Below, piece after piece: positions 43,370 to 52,793 of a stretch of DNA of 64,000 bases. How positions within the stretch are numbered: the first letter of the stretch is position 1; each line of letters begins with the position of its first letter. Source of the DNA: Halorubrum trapanicum. GTDB lineage: Archaea > Halobacteriota > Halobacteria > Halobacteriales > Haloferacaceae. The DNA lies in assembly GCF_017873555.1 (NCBI RefSeq), contig NZ_JAGGKE010000002.1, forward strand, positions 248,001-312,000, in the 5' to 3' direction. A program made the translations under genes and the position numbers. The notes beneath the pieces are model-generated. The model worked only from the letters and a program-made list of their open reading frames with translations. It ran no database searches and was not told the DNA's origin.

Positions 43370-43747
43370 ATGCGATTTTTCACCAGGACCGTCATTACGG
43401 GCGTAGTCATCGGCTCGGCGGTTGGTATTATCGCAGGCGAACTCATCGGCCCGGACGGGTGGGCGCTCGGCGGAGCGGTAGCGGGTGGGGCCATCGGCAG
43501 GAGAAGTACCGATCTCGCGGAATCGATAGTCGAGAGTTCGAAGGCCGGTGTACTCACTGCCGTCGTGTTCGCGGCGGTTTTCGGATTCGGTAGCGGTGTA
43601 CGCGCCGCGATCGATACAGGGAGTCCGGAATTACTGGCACAGGGTCTGGGACCGTTCTTTTCGATCGCACTTATATACGGATTCGGTTGTTTCATCGCCG
43701 CCGCCGCCACCGGCGCGATTGTTCACGTCGTCCAAAATTCGAGATAG
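43370..43747 (+). CDS. Hypothetical glycine-rich membrane protein (125 aa)
   Basis: There are three to four hydrophobic segments (TVITGVVIGSAVGIIAGELIG, GALGGAV-type Gly zipper, VLTAVVFAAVFGFGSG, SIALIYGFGCFIAAAATGAI). GC and codon use are visibly lower than in neighbours (ATT, TTA, ATA codons), which suggests recent transfer. Function is unknown. Confidence 0.7.
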   Translation: MRFFTRTVITGVVIGSAVGIIAGELIGPDGWALGGAVAGGAIGRRSTDLAESIVESSKAGVLTAVVFAAVFGFGSGVRAAIDTGSPELLAQGLGPFFSIALIYGFGCFIAAAATGAIVHVVQNSR

Positions 43748-44047
43748 GTAGTGGATACACAACGCTCATCGATCGCCCGTTTCAGGCGAGAATCTATCTG
43801 AAGAAGCGGATTCCAACGGAGCCACGTAGACGGGGCGTTTCGTGACGTGGGTCGTGGTGTGTCGCCGAGAGGCTGACCTGCCGGTCGGAACGCCGATAAA
43901 CATAACGTTCTATAATCAGGTTCTTTCGAACGTTTTGTGAATACAGACAGTTTTAATAGACATTATGTTCTCAAAACTGGGTAGAGACGACCGAAATCGG
44001 AGTCCGGGGCGATGCGGGTTCCGAGCGGTCGTGCGAAGAGTCGAACG
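43748..44047. other. 300-bp AT-richer intergenic region upstream of dabB
   Basis: No gene is seen. GC is lower than the window average, continuous with the hypothetical membrane gene to the left. It contains the 7-bp inverted repeat at 43904-43934 and several TTAATA/TATAAT stretches that could hold the dab promoter. Confidence 0.6.
43904..43934. promoter_or_regulatory. Inverted repeat AACGTTC-n17-GAACGTT upstream of dabB
   Basis: Perfect 7-bp arms at 43904-43910 and 43928-43934 flank an AT-rich core with TATAATC. The arm AACGTT is itself palindromic, so two dimer sites may be present. It is about 115 bp before dabB. Confidence 0.45.
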
Positions 44048-45529
44048 ATGTCAGGACGCACCTCGAAGCCGACGGTCGGAGCGCTCCGGGAGACGGGCGA
44101 GTCGTCGTCCGTCCCCGCGGTATTGACGTGGCTCGCGTGGTCGCTGTTCGCCGCGAGCGTCGCCGCGCTCGTCGCCCGAGTCCGACTCGGGGGGGCGTGG
44201 GAGATCCCCGGCGCGGTCGCCGTCGACGGGCTGACCGTCCTGCTGTGGGTTGTTGTCACCTTCTTCAGCGGGATCGTTCACAGCTACTCGCGCCGCTACA
44301 TGGCCGGGAGCGCCCACGTGACCGACTTCTTCCTCGGGGTCTTCGCGTTCACGCTCGCCGTGATGGCGCTCGTCGCGGCCGACCACGTCGCGCTGTTCTG
44401 GCTGTGCTGGCTGGCGATGGGGCTGCTGATGGCGCGGCTCATCGGGACCGTCGACGGCTGGCCGCAGGCGCGGGCGGCCGCGAGCGTCGCTCGGCGGTCC
44501 TTCCTCGCGAGCAGCGCGCTCCTCGGCGTCGCGCTCGCGGCGCTGTGGTGGGCGACGGGCGCGACGACGGTCTCCGGCGTCGCCGCGAGCGCCGACGGTC
44601 TCGGCGGCCCCGCGTGGGTCGTCGCCGCGGTCGCGCTCGTCCTCGCGGCGATGCTCCAGTCGGCGCTCGTCCCGTTCCACGGCTGGCTGCTCTCCTCGAT
44701 GACCGCCCCGACGCCCGCCTCGGCGCTGATGCACGCCGGGTTCGTCAACGCGGGGGGCGTCCTGTTGACCCGCTTCGCCCCGGTCGTGACCGTCGACGCC
44801 GCGCTCATGCTCGGCGTCGTGGCCGTGGGGGCGACCAGCGCCCTGCTGGGCAAGCTGCTCAAGACGGTCCAGCCGGACGTGAAAAGCGAACTGGGCTGTT
44901 CGACGGTCGGACAGATGGGGTTCATGATCATGCAGGCCGGTCTCGGCTTCTTCGGGGCCGCGATCACGCACCTGATCGTCCACGGCTTCTACAAGGCGTA
45001 CCACTTCCTCAGCGCGGGCGAGGAGGTCGAGCACGCGGTCCCGACCGAGGAGGCCCACTCCGAGACGAGCGCCGTCGGCGCGGTCGTCGTGCTGGCGACC
45101 GGACTGGCGGGCGGCGCGACGTTCGCGGTCCTCACTGGGAAGGGCACGAGCGTCGACAGCGGACTGCTGCTCGCGGCGCTCGTCGCGCTCACGACGCTCC
45201 ACGCGGCCCGGAGCGCCCTCCGGCAGACCGCGCTGTCGCCGGCGGCCCGCTACGGCGCGATCCCGCTGGTCTTCCTGCCGGCCATCGCGGGCTACGCGCT
45301 CGTCTACGAGGCCGTTTCGAGCGTCCTCGCCGGGGTGCCGATGGTCTCCGCGCCGACCGAACTGACCGCGCTCCACGCGCTCGTCGCCGTCGCCTTCCTC
45401 GCGGCGTACGTCGCGATCGAGACCGGCGTCCACGAGCGGAGCGAGCGCCTCTACGTCGCGTTGCTGAACGCGGGGCAACCCGCCCCGGAGACGGTGTTGA
45501 CCGCCACGGAGGAATACGATGAGCACTGA
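44048..45529 (+). CDS. dabB: DAB inorganic carbon transporter, membrane subunit DabB
   Basis: The 493-residue multi-helix protein is of the proton-translocating NuoL/MrpA type. FHGWLLSSMTAPTPASALMHAG near residue 220 holds the conserved NuoL-like lysine/His segment region, and KLLKTVQPDVKSELGCSTV and HLIVHGFYKAYHFLSAGE follow. DabB couples cation movement to DabA. The two genes overlap by 11 bp. ATG at 44048 was taken; 44012 would add twelve basic residues. Confidence 0.92.
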   Translation: MSGRTSKPTVGALRETGESSSVPAVLTWLAWSLFAASVAALVARVRLGGAWEIPGAVAVDGLTVLLWVVVTFFSGIVHSYSRRYMAGSAHVTDFFLGVFAFTLAVMALVAADHVALFWLCWLAMGLLMARLIGTVDGWPQARAAASVARRSFLASSALLGVALAALWWATGATTVSGVAASADGLGGPAWVVAAVALVLAAMLQSALVPFHGWLLSSMTAPTPASALMHAGFVNAGGVLLTRFAPVVTVDAALMLGVVAVGATSALLGKLLKTVQPDVKSELGCSTVGQMGFMIMQAGLGFFGAAITHLIVHGFYKAYHFLSAGEEVEHAVPTEEAHSETSAVGAVVVLATGLAGGATFAVLTGKGTSVDSGLLLAALVALTTLHAARSALRQTALSPAARYGAIPLVFLPAIAGYALVYEAVSSVLAGVPMVSAPTELTALHALVAVAFLAAYVAIETGVHERSERLYVALLNAGQPAPETVLTATEEYDEH

Positions 45530-48011
45530 ACGCGCCATCAGAGAGAGCATCGACGAAGCCGCGACCACCGTCGGTTCGGTCTGGCCGATCCACTCGTTCG
45601 TGACGGCCAACCCGCTTTCCGGCTTTGAGGACGAACCGTTCGCCGAGGCCGTGCCTCGGGCGGCAGACCTCCTCGGCGGTCGCGGCTATCCGAGTCCGGA
45701 GACGTTCCGGGCGGCCCTCGACGACGGCCGGATCGACCCGGAACTGCTCGACGCGGAGCTGGCCGAGCGGGGGTACGATGACGACCCCGAGACGCTGCTG
45801 GAGCGGATGGAGACCGGCGGCGAGACGACGGATCCGACCGGCGGCGAGCGCGGAGGGCCGTCCGGCGACGGCGAGACCGAGGACCCGGAGGCCGAACGGG
45901 TCGACCGCGTGCTCGCGAAGTGGCTGTCGGCGTTCCTCGACGAGGGGCAGGCGGAGTGGTCGATGCCGAACCGGGAGGACGGGTTCTACGACGCCTTCCG
46001 GTCGGTGGTCCCGTACGACGACGAGATACCCGACGAGGGCGTCGTGGCCGACCTCCCGGCGTCGCCGATCGAGGCCGTCGAGTCCGTGTTGGCGCCGTAC
46101 CCCGAGGGGCGGTGGAACTCCGTCTTCGAGGCGCAGTTCGCCGCGCTCCCCGGCTGGACCGGGCTGATCAAGCGCCGCGCCGCGGACGGCGGCGCGTGGC
46201 AGGCCGCGCACCCGATCACCCTCGAAGGGTACCTCGCGGTCCGGATCGCCTTACTCGACGCCTTCGACGCCGACGTCTCCCCCTCGTCCGATCCGGGCGA
46301 CGCGGAGACCGAGACGACAGTCGAACTGGCGGACGCGTTCCTGAGCGCGTGGGAGGCGAGCTACCGCGGCGAGCTGGTCGAGCGGGTCGCCGCCGAGAGC
46401 GAGGCCCGCGCCGAGGCGAGCGACGCCCGCGCCGACGGCGGCGCGTCGGCGCGGCCGGACGCGCAGCTGGTCTTCTGTATCGACACGCGCTCGGAGGTCA
46501 TTCGGCGTCACGTCGAGGCGACCGGCGACTACGAGACCCACGGGTACGCCGGCTTCTTCGGCGTCCCGATGGAGTACCGGGGGTACGACGCCGACGTGTC
46601 CGTCGACGCCTGTCCCCCCATCGTCGACGCGCAACACCGGGTTTCCGAGGTGCCGACCGACGAGGACGCGCGGGCCAGTCGCGACCGCTGGACGGACTTC
46701 CGCGAGGCCGCCGGCGAGGTGATCGAGACGCTGAAGTCCAACCCCGCCACCGCGTTCAGCTTCGTCGAGGGCGCCGGGAGCGGATACGGGGTCGCGCTCG
46801 CGGCGCGCACGCTCGTTCCCGGACGGGTGGCCGACCTGCTCGCCGCGGCCGACGACTCGGCGCCCGACGACCACGAGTTCTGCGAGCCGGGCGTTCACCG
46901 GCGTGACGGCTCCGGCGAGGGGCTTCCGGCGGGGTTGACCCGCGACGAGAAGGTCGAGTACGCCGCGACCGCCTTCGATCTGATGGGCGTAGAGGAGTTC
47001 GGTCGCCTCGTCGTCTTCACCGGGCACGCGGCCGAGACGGCCAACAACCCCTACGACTCCAGCCTGGACTGCGGCGCCTGCGCCGGCAATCCCGGCGGGC
47101 CGAACGCCCGCGCTCTCGCCGCGATCTGTAACGACCCCGAGGTCAGGGCGGATCTGCGCGAGCGCGGCCACGACGTGCCCGACGACACGCTCTTCCTCGC
47201 CGCGGAACACAACACGACGACCGACGAGATCGAGCTGTACGACGGCGACGTGCCCGACTCGCACGCCGCGGACCTCGCTCGGCTGCGCGCGGACCTCGAC
47301 GCGGCACGCGAGAACGCGACCGCCGAACGGGTCGGGGACGCGGACGACGACTCGGCGACTCACGGCGACGCGACGGGCGTCGAGGAGGCGGAACGCCGCG
47401 CCGGCGACTGGGCCGAGACGCGCCCGGAGTGGGGGTTGGCCGGTAACGCCGGGTTCGTCGTCGGTCCCCGCGAGCTGACGAGCGACCTCGACCTCGACGG
47501 GCGCGCCTTCCTCCACTCGTACGACTGGGCGACCGACCCCGACGGCGACGCGCTCGAAGCGATCCTCACCGGCCCGATGGTCGTCACCCAGTGGATCAAC
47601 GCGCAGTACTACTTCTCGACGGTCGATAACGCGGCGTACGGGAGCGGGTCGAAGGTGACCCACAACCCGGTCGGGAACGTCGGCGTCTATCAGGGCAACG
47701 GCGGGGACCTGATGACCGGGCTACCGCTCCAGTCGGTCATGGCCGCCGCCGACGAGCCGTACCACCAGCCGCTCCGCCTCTCGACGGTCCTCCACGCGCC
47801 GGTCGACCGCGTCACCGAGGTCTTGGCCGACAACGAGGCGGTGGCCGAACTGCTTGACAACGACTGGCTCTCGCTGACGGTCGTCGACCCGACGCAGGGG
47901 CACCGCGCGTTCCACTACGAGGAAGAGCTGGAGTGGACGCCGCTGTCCGAGTCCGAGCGGACCGAACCGCCGGCCGAGGCGCCGACCGCTCCCGCCGTCG
48001 CGGACGACTGA
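45519..48011 (+). CDS. dabA: DAB inorganic carbon transporter, zinc subunit DabA (DUF2309)
   Basis: This 830-residue protein has the carbonic-anhydrase-like zinc ligands of DabA: Cys and Asp in LVFCIDTRSEVIRRH near residue 325, and His and Cys in FTGHAAETANNPYDSSLDCGAC near 505. IHSFVTANPLSGFED near the N-terminus and GVYQGNGGDLMTGLPLQS near the end are family signatures. DabAB is thought to hydrate CO2 directionally to bicarbonate at the membrane. Acidic inserts are haloadaptive. Best known from autotrophs; here the use is probably anaplerotic carbon. Confidence 0.93.
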   Translation: MSTERAIRESIDEAATTVGSVWPIHSFVTANPLSGFEDEPFAEAVPRAADLLGGRGYPSPETFRAALDDGRIDPELLDAELAERGYDDDPETLLERMETGGETTDPTGGERGGPSGDGETEDPEAERVDRVLAKWLSAFLDEGQAEWSMPNREDGFYDAFRSVVPYDDEIPDEGVVADLPASPIEAVESVLAPYPEGRWNSVFEAQFAALPGWTGLIKRRAADGGAWQAAHPITLEGYLAVRIALLDAFDADVSPSSDPGDAETETTVELADAFLSAWEASYRGELVERVAAESEARAEASDARADGGASARPDAQLVFCIDTRSEVIRRHVEATGDYETHGYAGFFGVPMEYRGYDADVSVDACPPIVDAQHRVSEVPTDEDARASRDRWTDFREAAGEVIETLKSNPATAFSFVEGAGSGYGVALAARTLVPGRVADLLAAADDSAPDDHEFCEPGVHRRDGSGEGLPAGLTRDEKVEYAATAFDLMGVEEFGRLVVFTGHAAETANNPYDSSLDCGACAGNPGGPNARALAAICNDPEVRADLRERGHDVPDDTLFLAAEHNTTTDEIELYDGDVPDSHAADLARLRADLDAARENATAERVGDADDDSATHGDATGVEEAERRAGDWAETRPEWGLAGNAGFVVGPRELTSDLDLDGRAFLHSYDWATDPDGDALEAILTGPMVVTQWINAQYYFSTVDNAAYGSGSKVTHNPVGNVGVYQGNGGDLMTGLPLQSVMAAADEPYHQPLRLSTVLHAPVDRVTEVLADNEAVAELLDNDWLSLTVVDPTQGHRAFHYEEELEWTPLSESERTEPPAEAPTAPAVADD

Positions 48012-48123
48012 GTCCGCATTTCGGGTGCCCGAGACCACCGCTTGCGGTCCCGGGCGCCGCGCACGGTATCAATACTGATTGTCGCGGGACAACCCCTATT
48101 CGGTTCGCTCGGCTCTCGGCGGT

Positions 48124-49530
48124 ATGAGGAGCGAACGGCCCGTTGACCTGCTGTACGTCAACGACGACGACCAGCTTCGAGAGCTGGTCTCCACGCAGCT
48201 ACGCAACGAGAGCGACCGGCTCCGGATCGAGACGGCGGACTCCGCCGTCGAGGGAGAGCGGCTGCTGGAGGCGGAGGCGATCGACTGCGTGCTCTGCGAT
48301 CACCACATGCCGGACGTGACCGGGGTCGAATTTCTGAAGCGCGTTCGCGAGGAGCGTCCGGATCTCCCCTTCCTGCTCTTCACGAACACCGGGACCGAAG
48401 CCGTCGCGAGCGAGAGCATCGAGGCCGGCGTCACGGACTACGTCGTCCAGGACACCGTCGAGAACCAGGCCCCGCTGCTCGCTCGGAAGATCGTCACCTA
48501 CGTCGAACACCGGCGGGCGCAGCGGGAGCGGGACCGGACGAACGAGCGGCTCCGCGAGATCGCCGCCGTGACCGACCAGGTGTGGTGGGTCTTCTCCCCG
48601 ACGTGGGACGAGCTGCGGTTCATCAACGACGGTCACGAGGCGATCTTCGGGCAGCCGCCGGCGGAGCTTCGGGACGATCCGACGACGTTCCTCGACCGGA
48701 TACACGGAGACGACGTGGACCGCGTTCGGCAGGCGATGGAGTCGTGCTCGAAGGGGACGCCGCAGGTGGTCGAGTACAGGGTCGAGAAGTCCGACGCGGT
48801 GCGGCTCTGGATCGAATCGCGGTGCAAGCCCATCACCAACGAGGACGGTGAGACCACCTCGCTCGTCGGGCTGACGCGCGACATCACCGACCGGAAGCTG
48901 TACCAGCGGGAGCTGACCGAGACGGTCGACCAGCTGGAGGAGTTCACCACGACGGTGTCGCACGACCTCCGGAATCCGTTGAACGTCGCGGCCGGCAACC
49001 TCAGCCTCGCGGCCTCGGAGAGCGACGACGACCGCATCGACACGGCGCTGAACGCCGTCACGCGCATGAGCGAGCTCATCGACGAGCTGCTGGCGCTCGC
49101 GAAGGAGGGCAAGACGCTCGGCGATCGGCACGACGTTCCGTACGAAGAGATCGTCGCGAAGAGCTACGAGAACGTCCGGGCACCGGAAAGCACTCTACGC
49201 GTTACGGGGAGCGTCACGCTGTCGTGCGACTCCGCGCGACTCACCGAGGCGGTCGAGAACATCGTCCGCAACGCCGTCGAACACGGCGGCAGCGACGTCA
49301 CGCTCACCGCCGGCGTACTGCCCGACGAGAGCGGCGTGTTCATCGAAGACGACGGACCCGGCGTTCCGCCCGAGGAGCGCGAACGTGTCTTCGAGAAGGG
49401 ACACACGACTCGGGAGGACGGCAGCGGGTTCGGACTCGCGATCGTCGAACGGATCGTCGACGCGCACGGCTGGGAGATCCGCGTCGCCGACCACGCGGCC
49501 AGCGGCGCCCGCTTCGAGATCGTAACCTGA
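48124..49530 (+). CDS. Receiver-PAS-histidine kinase hybrid
   Basis: The 468-residue protein runs receiver (1-120; Asp in VLCDHHMPDVTG), PAS/PAC (about 140-265; WWVFSPTWDELRFINDGHEAI, LVGLTRDITDRK), HisKA (TTVSHDLRNPLN) and HATPase (ENIVRNAVEHGG, EDDGPGVPPEE, GSGFGLAIVERI). The phosphoacceptor His is in SHDLRNP. It is soluble. The sensor input and partner are unknown. It follows dabA in the same direction with 112 bp between. Confidence 0.94.
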   Translation: MRSERPVDLLYVNDDDQLRELVSTQLRNESDRLRIETADSAVEGERLLEAEAIDCVLCDHHMPDVTGVEFLKRVREERPDLPFLLFTNTGTEAVASESIEAGVTDYVVQDTVENQAPLLARKIVTYVEHRRAQRERDRTNERLREIAAVTDQVWWVFSPTWDELRFINDGHEAIFGQPPAELRDDPTTFLDRIHGDDVDRVRQAMESCSKGTPQVVEYRVEKSDAVRLWIESRCKPITNEDGETTSLVGLTRDITDRKLYQRELTETVDQLEEFTTTVSHDLRNPLNVAAGNLSLAASESDDDRIDTALNAVTRMSELIDELLALAKEGKTLGDRHDVPYEEIVAKSYENVRAPESTLRVTGSVTLSCDSARLTEAVENIVRNAVEHGGSDVTLTAGVLPDESGVFIEDDGPGVPPEERERVFEKGHTTREDGSGFGLAIVERIVDAHGWEIRVADHAASGARFEIVT

Positions 49531-49565
49531 AACCGAGGGACGGAACCGAACCGACCGGGGACGAT

Positions 49566-49910
49566 TCAGACGCCCGGGACGCCGAACGCGCTGATGCTGA
49601 GGTCGAGAACGCCGTTCAGGACTGCGATGACGACCAGCGCGGCGGCCCACGCGACCAGCCCCATGATCGCCGCGTCCTTCCAGCCGCCGGGATACCGCCA
49701 CTTGATCACCCACACCCACGCGATCAGCGCGACCAGCGACCCGATCAGGGGGATCAGCGACCCGATCGCCCACGCGAGGGCGCCGAAGAGCGCCGTGACC
49801 ACCGCGTGCGAGTAGTCGTCGACGCCCGCGACGACGCGGCCGCTAATGTAAATCCCTAATCCACCGACCAACAGCGCGACGACGAACGAGACGATAGCTC
49901 CCAGTACCAT
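49566..49910 (-). CDS. Hypothetical membrane protein (114 aa)
   Basis: Three to four hydrophobic segments are present (MVLGAIVSFVVALLVGGLGIY, VVTALFGALAWAIGSLIPL, LVALIAWVWVIKWRYPGGW, AAIMGLVAWAAALVVIAVL). The pattern is common in small haloarchaeal integral proteins. There is no recognised motif. It ends convergent with the kinase gene. Confidence 0.8.
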   Translation of the reverse strand: MVLGAIVSFVVALLVGGLGIYISGRVVAGVDDYSHAVVTALFGALAWAIGSLIPLIGSLVALIAWVWVIKWRYPGGWKDAAIMGLVAWAAALVVIAVLNGVLDLSISAFGVPGV

Positions 49911-50025
49911 ACACCGTCCCGTCTCGACTCAGAGGGATATAACAGGGGGACAGACTCCCCTCGGATGACACGTACCGGAGAGTCGTCCGGACGGGAGTGT
50001 GATATCGAACCGCGGTGAATCCAGC

Positions 50026-50700
50026 TCAGTACAGCAGCTCGTCGTCGTTCTCGATCATGTACAGCGACCGGGCGGCGATGTTGACCGCGTGGTCGCCGAC
50101 CCGTTCGAGGTCGCGGATCGTGAGCAGGAGCCGCGAGACGTTCTGCATCGTCGCCTCCACGTCCTCGTCGTCGCGCAGCTCGTCGCGCTCGATCAGGTCG
50201 CGGACGACGAGGTCGCTCGCGGCCTCGCAGGCGGCGTCGACGTCGTCGTCCGCCTCGGCGACGGCGTAACACCGGTCGGAGTCCGACTCCGCGTACGCCG
50301 CCATCGCCTCGTCGAGCATCGCCAGCGTGTCGTCGCCGATGCGCTGGACGTCGACGTCGGGGAACACCTCGCGGTCGGCCCGCTTGGCGTACTCCCCGAG
50401 GTTCGTCGCGAGGTCAGCGATCCGTTCGAGGTCGGTGATAATCTTGAACGACGCCGCGATGAACCGCAGGTCGCCGGCGACCGGCTGCTGGAGCGCGATG
50501 AGGTCCGTACACTGCCCCTCCAGTTCGAGGTAGAGGTCGTTGATCTCGGCGTCGCCGGTGATCACTTCCTCGCCAAGTTCCCCGTCCTGCCGTTCGAGGG
50601 CGTCGAGTCCCATGCGGAGGCGCTCGGCGACCACTTCGCTCATGTAGAGGACGTCGTCGCGGAGTCCTTCCAGTTTTGTCTGGTACTGTTCGCGTGGCAT
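50026..50700 (-). CDS. phoU: PhoU-family phosphate regulator
   Basis: The 224-residue protein is two three-helix bundles (TKLEGLRDDVLYMSEVV; AGDLRFIAASFKIITDLERIADLATNLGE; LLTIRDLERVGDHAVNIAARSLYM). The E/D-x-x-R-x-x-D metal-cluster motifs appear in both halves. PhoU links phosphate uptake to signalling; no pst genes are adjacent. ATG 50700 precedes the first bundle. It is divergent from the solute-binding gene. Confidence 0.93.
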   Translation of the reverse strand: MPREQYQTKLEGLRDDVLYMSEVVAERLRMGLDALERQDGELGEEVITGDAEINDLYLELEGQCTDLIALQQPVAGDLRFIAASFKIITDLERIADLATNLGEYAKRADREVFPDVDVQRIGDDTLAMLDEAMAAYAESDSDRCYAVAEADDDVDAACEAASDLVVRDLIERDELRDDEDVEATMQNVSRLLLTIRDLERVGDHAVNIAARSLYMIENDDELLY

Positions 50701-50843
50701 CGTGTTGGCGTATCCGCCACGCCCGACGCACAAAAACACGTCGGCGGCCGCGGAGTACCGGACGGAATCTCCGGTGATCCGACGTACGGTCGAACGCTGC
50801 CCGTGTGTCCGGTGACTTATAGGGCGGGGCGAAACTGACCAGC

Positions 50844-52496
50844 ATGTCACGGAAACTCGATCCGTCGCGGCGGCGCGTCCTGCGCGGCCTCGCGACCGGG
50901 GTGACCGCCGGGGCTATCGCGGGCTGTGCCGGCCGCGGCTCCGACGGCACCGGCAACGGAACGGACGGGAACTCGAACGGAACCGACGACGGGACCGGGA
51001 GCGCCGAGCCGGTCGCCGGCGGGGAACTGGTGTACTCACAGCAGGTGTCGCCGATCGAGTTCGACCCGATCGTCGTCAACGACATCTACTCGCAGCAGGT
51101 GTGTTCGCAGGTGTTCGAGCCGCTGTACGCCTACGACGAGAGCACCAACCCGGTTCCGCACCTCGCGAGCGAGGAGCCGACCGTCGAACGCGACGGGACG
51201 CGGTACGTCGTCGAACTGCGAGACGGGCCGCGCTTCCAGAACGGCGACCCGGTCACCGCTGAAGACGTCCGGTACTCGCTTCTCGCGCCGGTCGAGGAGG
51301 AGACCGCCAACGCGCCGGACGTGGAGATGATAGACACCGTCGAGGTCGTCGACGACCGGACGGTCCAGATCGACCTCCAGTACGGGTACGGCCCGTTCTA
51401 CACGCTCGCGCTGACGCGGAGCGTGGTCCCCGAGTCGGTCCGGGAGGCGGACAAGGACGCGTTCAACCTCGAATCGCCGGTCGGCTCGGGACCGTTCGAG
51501 TTCGACGACTGGACGGAAGGCGAGTTCGTCGACCTGGTGAAGTGGGACGACTACTGGGGCGATCCGGAGCCGTACCTGGACCGCCTCCGCTTCGAACCCG
51601 TCGAGGAGAGCACGACGCGCGTCGTCTCCTTAGAGACCGGCGAGTCGGACGTCGCGGACGGGATCACGCCGCAGACGTGGGAGACGGTTCGGAACGCGGA
51701 CAACATGTCGCTCCAGTCGGAGCCGGGCATCTCCTACTACTACATCGCGTTCAACTGTAACGAGGGACCGACCGCCGACCCGCAGGTCCGCGAGGCGATC
51801 GATTACGCCGTCTCGATGGACCAAGCGGTCTCGAACTTCATCGAACCGGCTGGCGAGCGCAACTACGCGCCGGTGCCGCTCCCGGTCGCGGACTCGTGGG
51901 ACTTCCCGGTCGACGACTGGGCGGACATCGGCCACGACCGCGACGTCGACCGCGCCGGGGAGCTGCTCGCGGACGCGGGCGTGCCCGAGGACTACAACTT
52001 CCGGATCATCGTCCCGCCGGACGACCTCCGCGAACAGATCGGCATCTCGGTCTCGAACGGGCTGAACGAGGCCGGCTACGAGGCGGAGGTGCGCCGGTAC
52101 GACTGGGGAACCTTCCTCGACACCTACGACACCGGCAACGAGGACGACTACAACATGTACGCGCTGGGCTGGCTCGGCGGTCCCGACCCCGACTCGTACG
52201 TGTACAACCTGTTCCACGACGGCCAGATCGGCGCCACCAACGGGACCTACTACGAGAACGACGAGCTCATGGACGAGATCATCGAGGCGCGCCGCGCCAG
52301 CGACATCGACGAGCGGCGCGATCTCTACGAGTCGATCATCCCGACGGTGCTCGAAGACCGGGTTCACCTCCCCAGCTACAGCCTGCGCGTCTCCATCGGC
52401 GTCCGCGACCACGTCAACGACTTCGTCGCCCACCCGCGCTCGCAGTACAACCCGCGGGTCGTGAGCGACTACAACAACGTGTGGCTCGACCAGTAG
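50844..52496 (+). CDS. ABC-type peptide/solute-binding lipoprotein (SBP family 5)
   Basis: The 550-residue exported lipoprotein has a Tat-type signal (SRRRVLRGLATG) and a lipobox AIAGCAG. An acidic Gly/Asn/Asp linker tethers the domain. SBP5 segments follow: GGELVYSQQ, LASEEPTVERDGTRYVVELRDG, and NMYALGWLGGPDPDSYVYNLF. It probably binds an oligopeptide or similar. No permease or ATPase genes are adjacent, so its transporter is elsewhere. Confidence 0.92.
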   Translation: MSRKLDPSRRRVLRGLATGVTAGAIAGCAGRGSDGTGNGTDGNSNGTDDGTGSAEPVAGGELVYSQQVSPIEFDPIVVNDIYSQQVCSQVFEPLYAYDESTNPVPHLASEEPTVERDGTRYVVELRDGPRFQNGDPVTAEDVRYSLLAPVEEETANAPDVEMIDTVEVVDDRTVQIDLQYGYGPFYTLALTRSVVPESVREADKDAFNLESPVGSGPFEFDDWTEGEFVDLVKWDDYWGDPEPYLDRLRFEPVEESTTRVVSLETGESDVADGITPQTWETVRNADNMSLQSEPGISYYYIAFNCNEGPTADPQVREAIDYAVSMDQAVSNFIEPAGERNYAPVPLPVADSWDFPVDDWADIGHDRDVDRAGELLADAGVPEDYNFRIIVPPDDLREQIGISVSNGLNEAGYEAEVRRYDWGTFLDTYDTGNEDDYNMYALGWLGGPDPDSYVYNLFHDGQIGATNGTYYENDELMDEIIEARRASDIDERRDLYESIIPTVLEDRVHLPSYSLRVSIGVRDHVNDFVAHPRSQYNPRVVSDYNNVWLDQ

Positions 52497-52565
52497 CGAA
52501 CTGGATCATCCAGTAACCGGGACTCGGTCGAAGCGTTCAAACCCCGCCGCGACGACGACTCGGAC

Positions 52566-52700
52566 ATGCCGAACATGGAAGACGTGGTTCTCGACGAGAA
52601 CGAGGAGGCGCTCGCGCCCGCGGTCGTGATCGCGACGGTCGCGCTCCTCGCGGTGTTCGTCGTCGGGGTTCTGGTCTCGGTCGTCGGACTCGTCGCCTGA
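52566..52700 (+). CDS. Small single-pass membrane protein (44 aa)
   Basis: The frame MPNMEDVVLDENEEALAP is followed by one long hydrophobic stretch to the stop. The amino terminus is acidic, so the tail-anchored form is likely. Third-position GC is normal for a gene here. It lies between the solute-binding protein and carbonic anhydrase genes. Function is unknown. Confidence 0.65.
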   Translation: MPNMEDVVLDENEEALAPAVVIATVALLAVFVVGVLVSVVGLVA

Positions 52701-52793
52701 CCGGCCCGCCGTTTCGACGGCGACGAGCGGTCCCGGACCGAAGGCGCAGTTCACGGCCCCGACGCTTTTGGTTCCCCGCCGGGTGTGAGTGGT

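Noticed and set aside
50026-52496. A phosphate uptake (pst) locus from PhoU plus a binding protein
   Set aside because: The binding protein is SBP family 5 (peptide type) and is divergent. No PstABC genes are adjacent.
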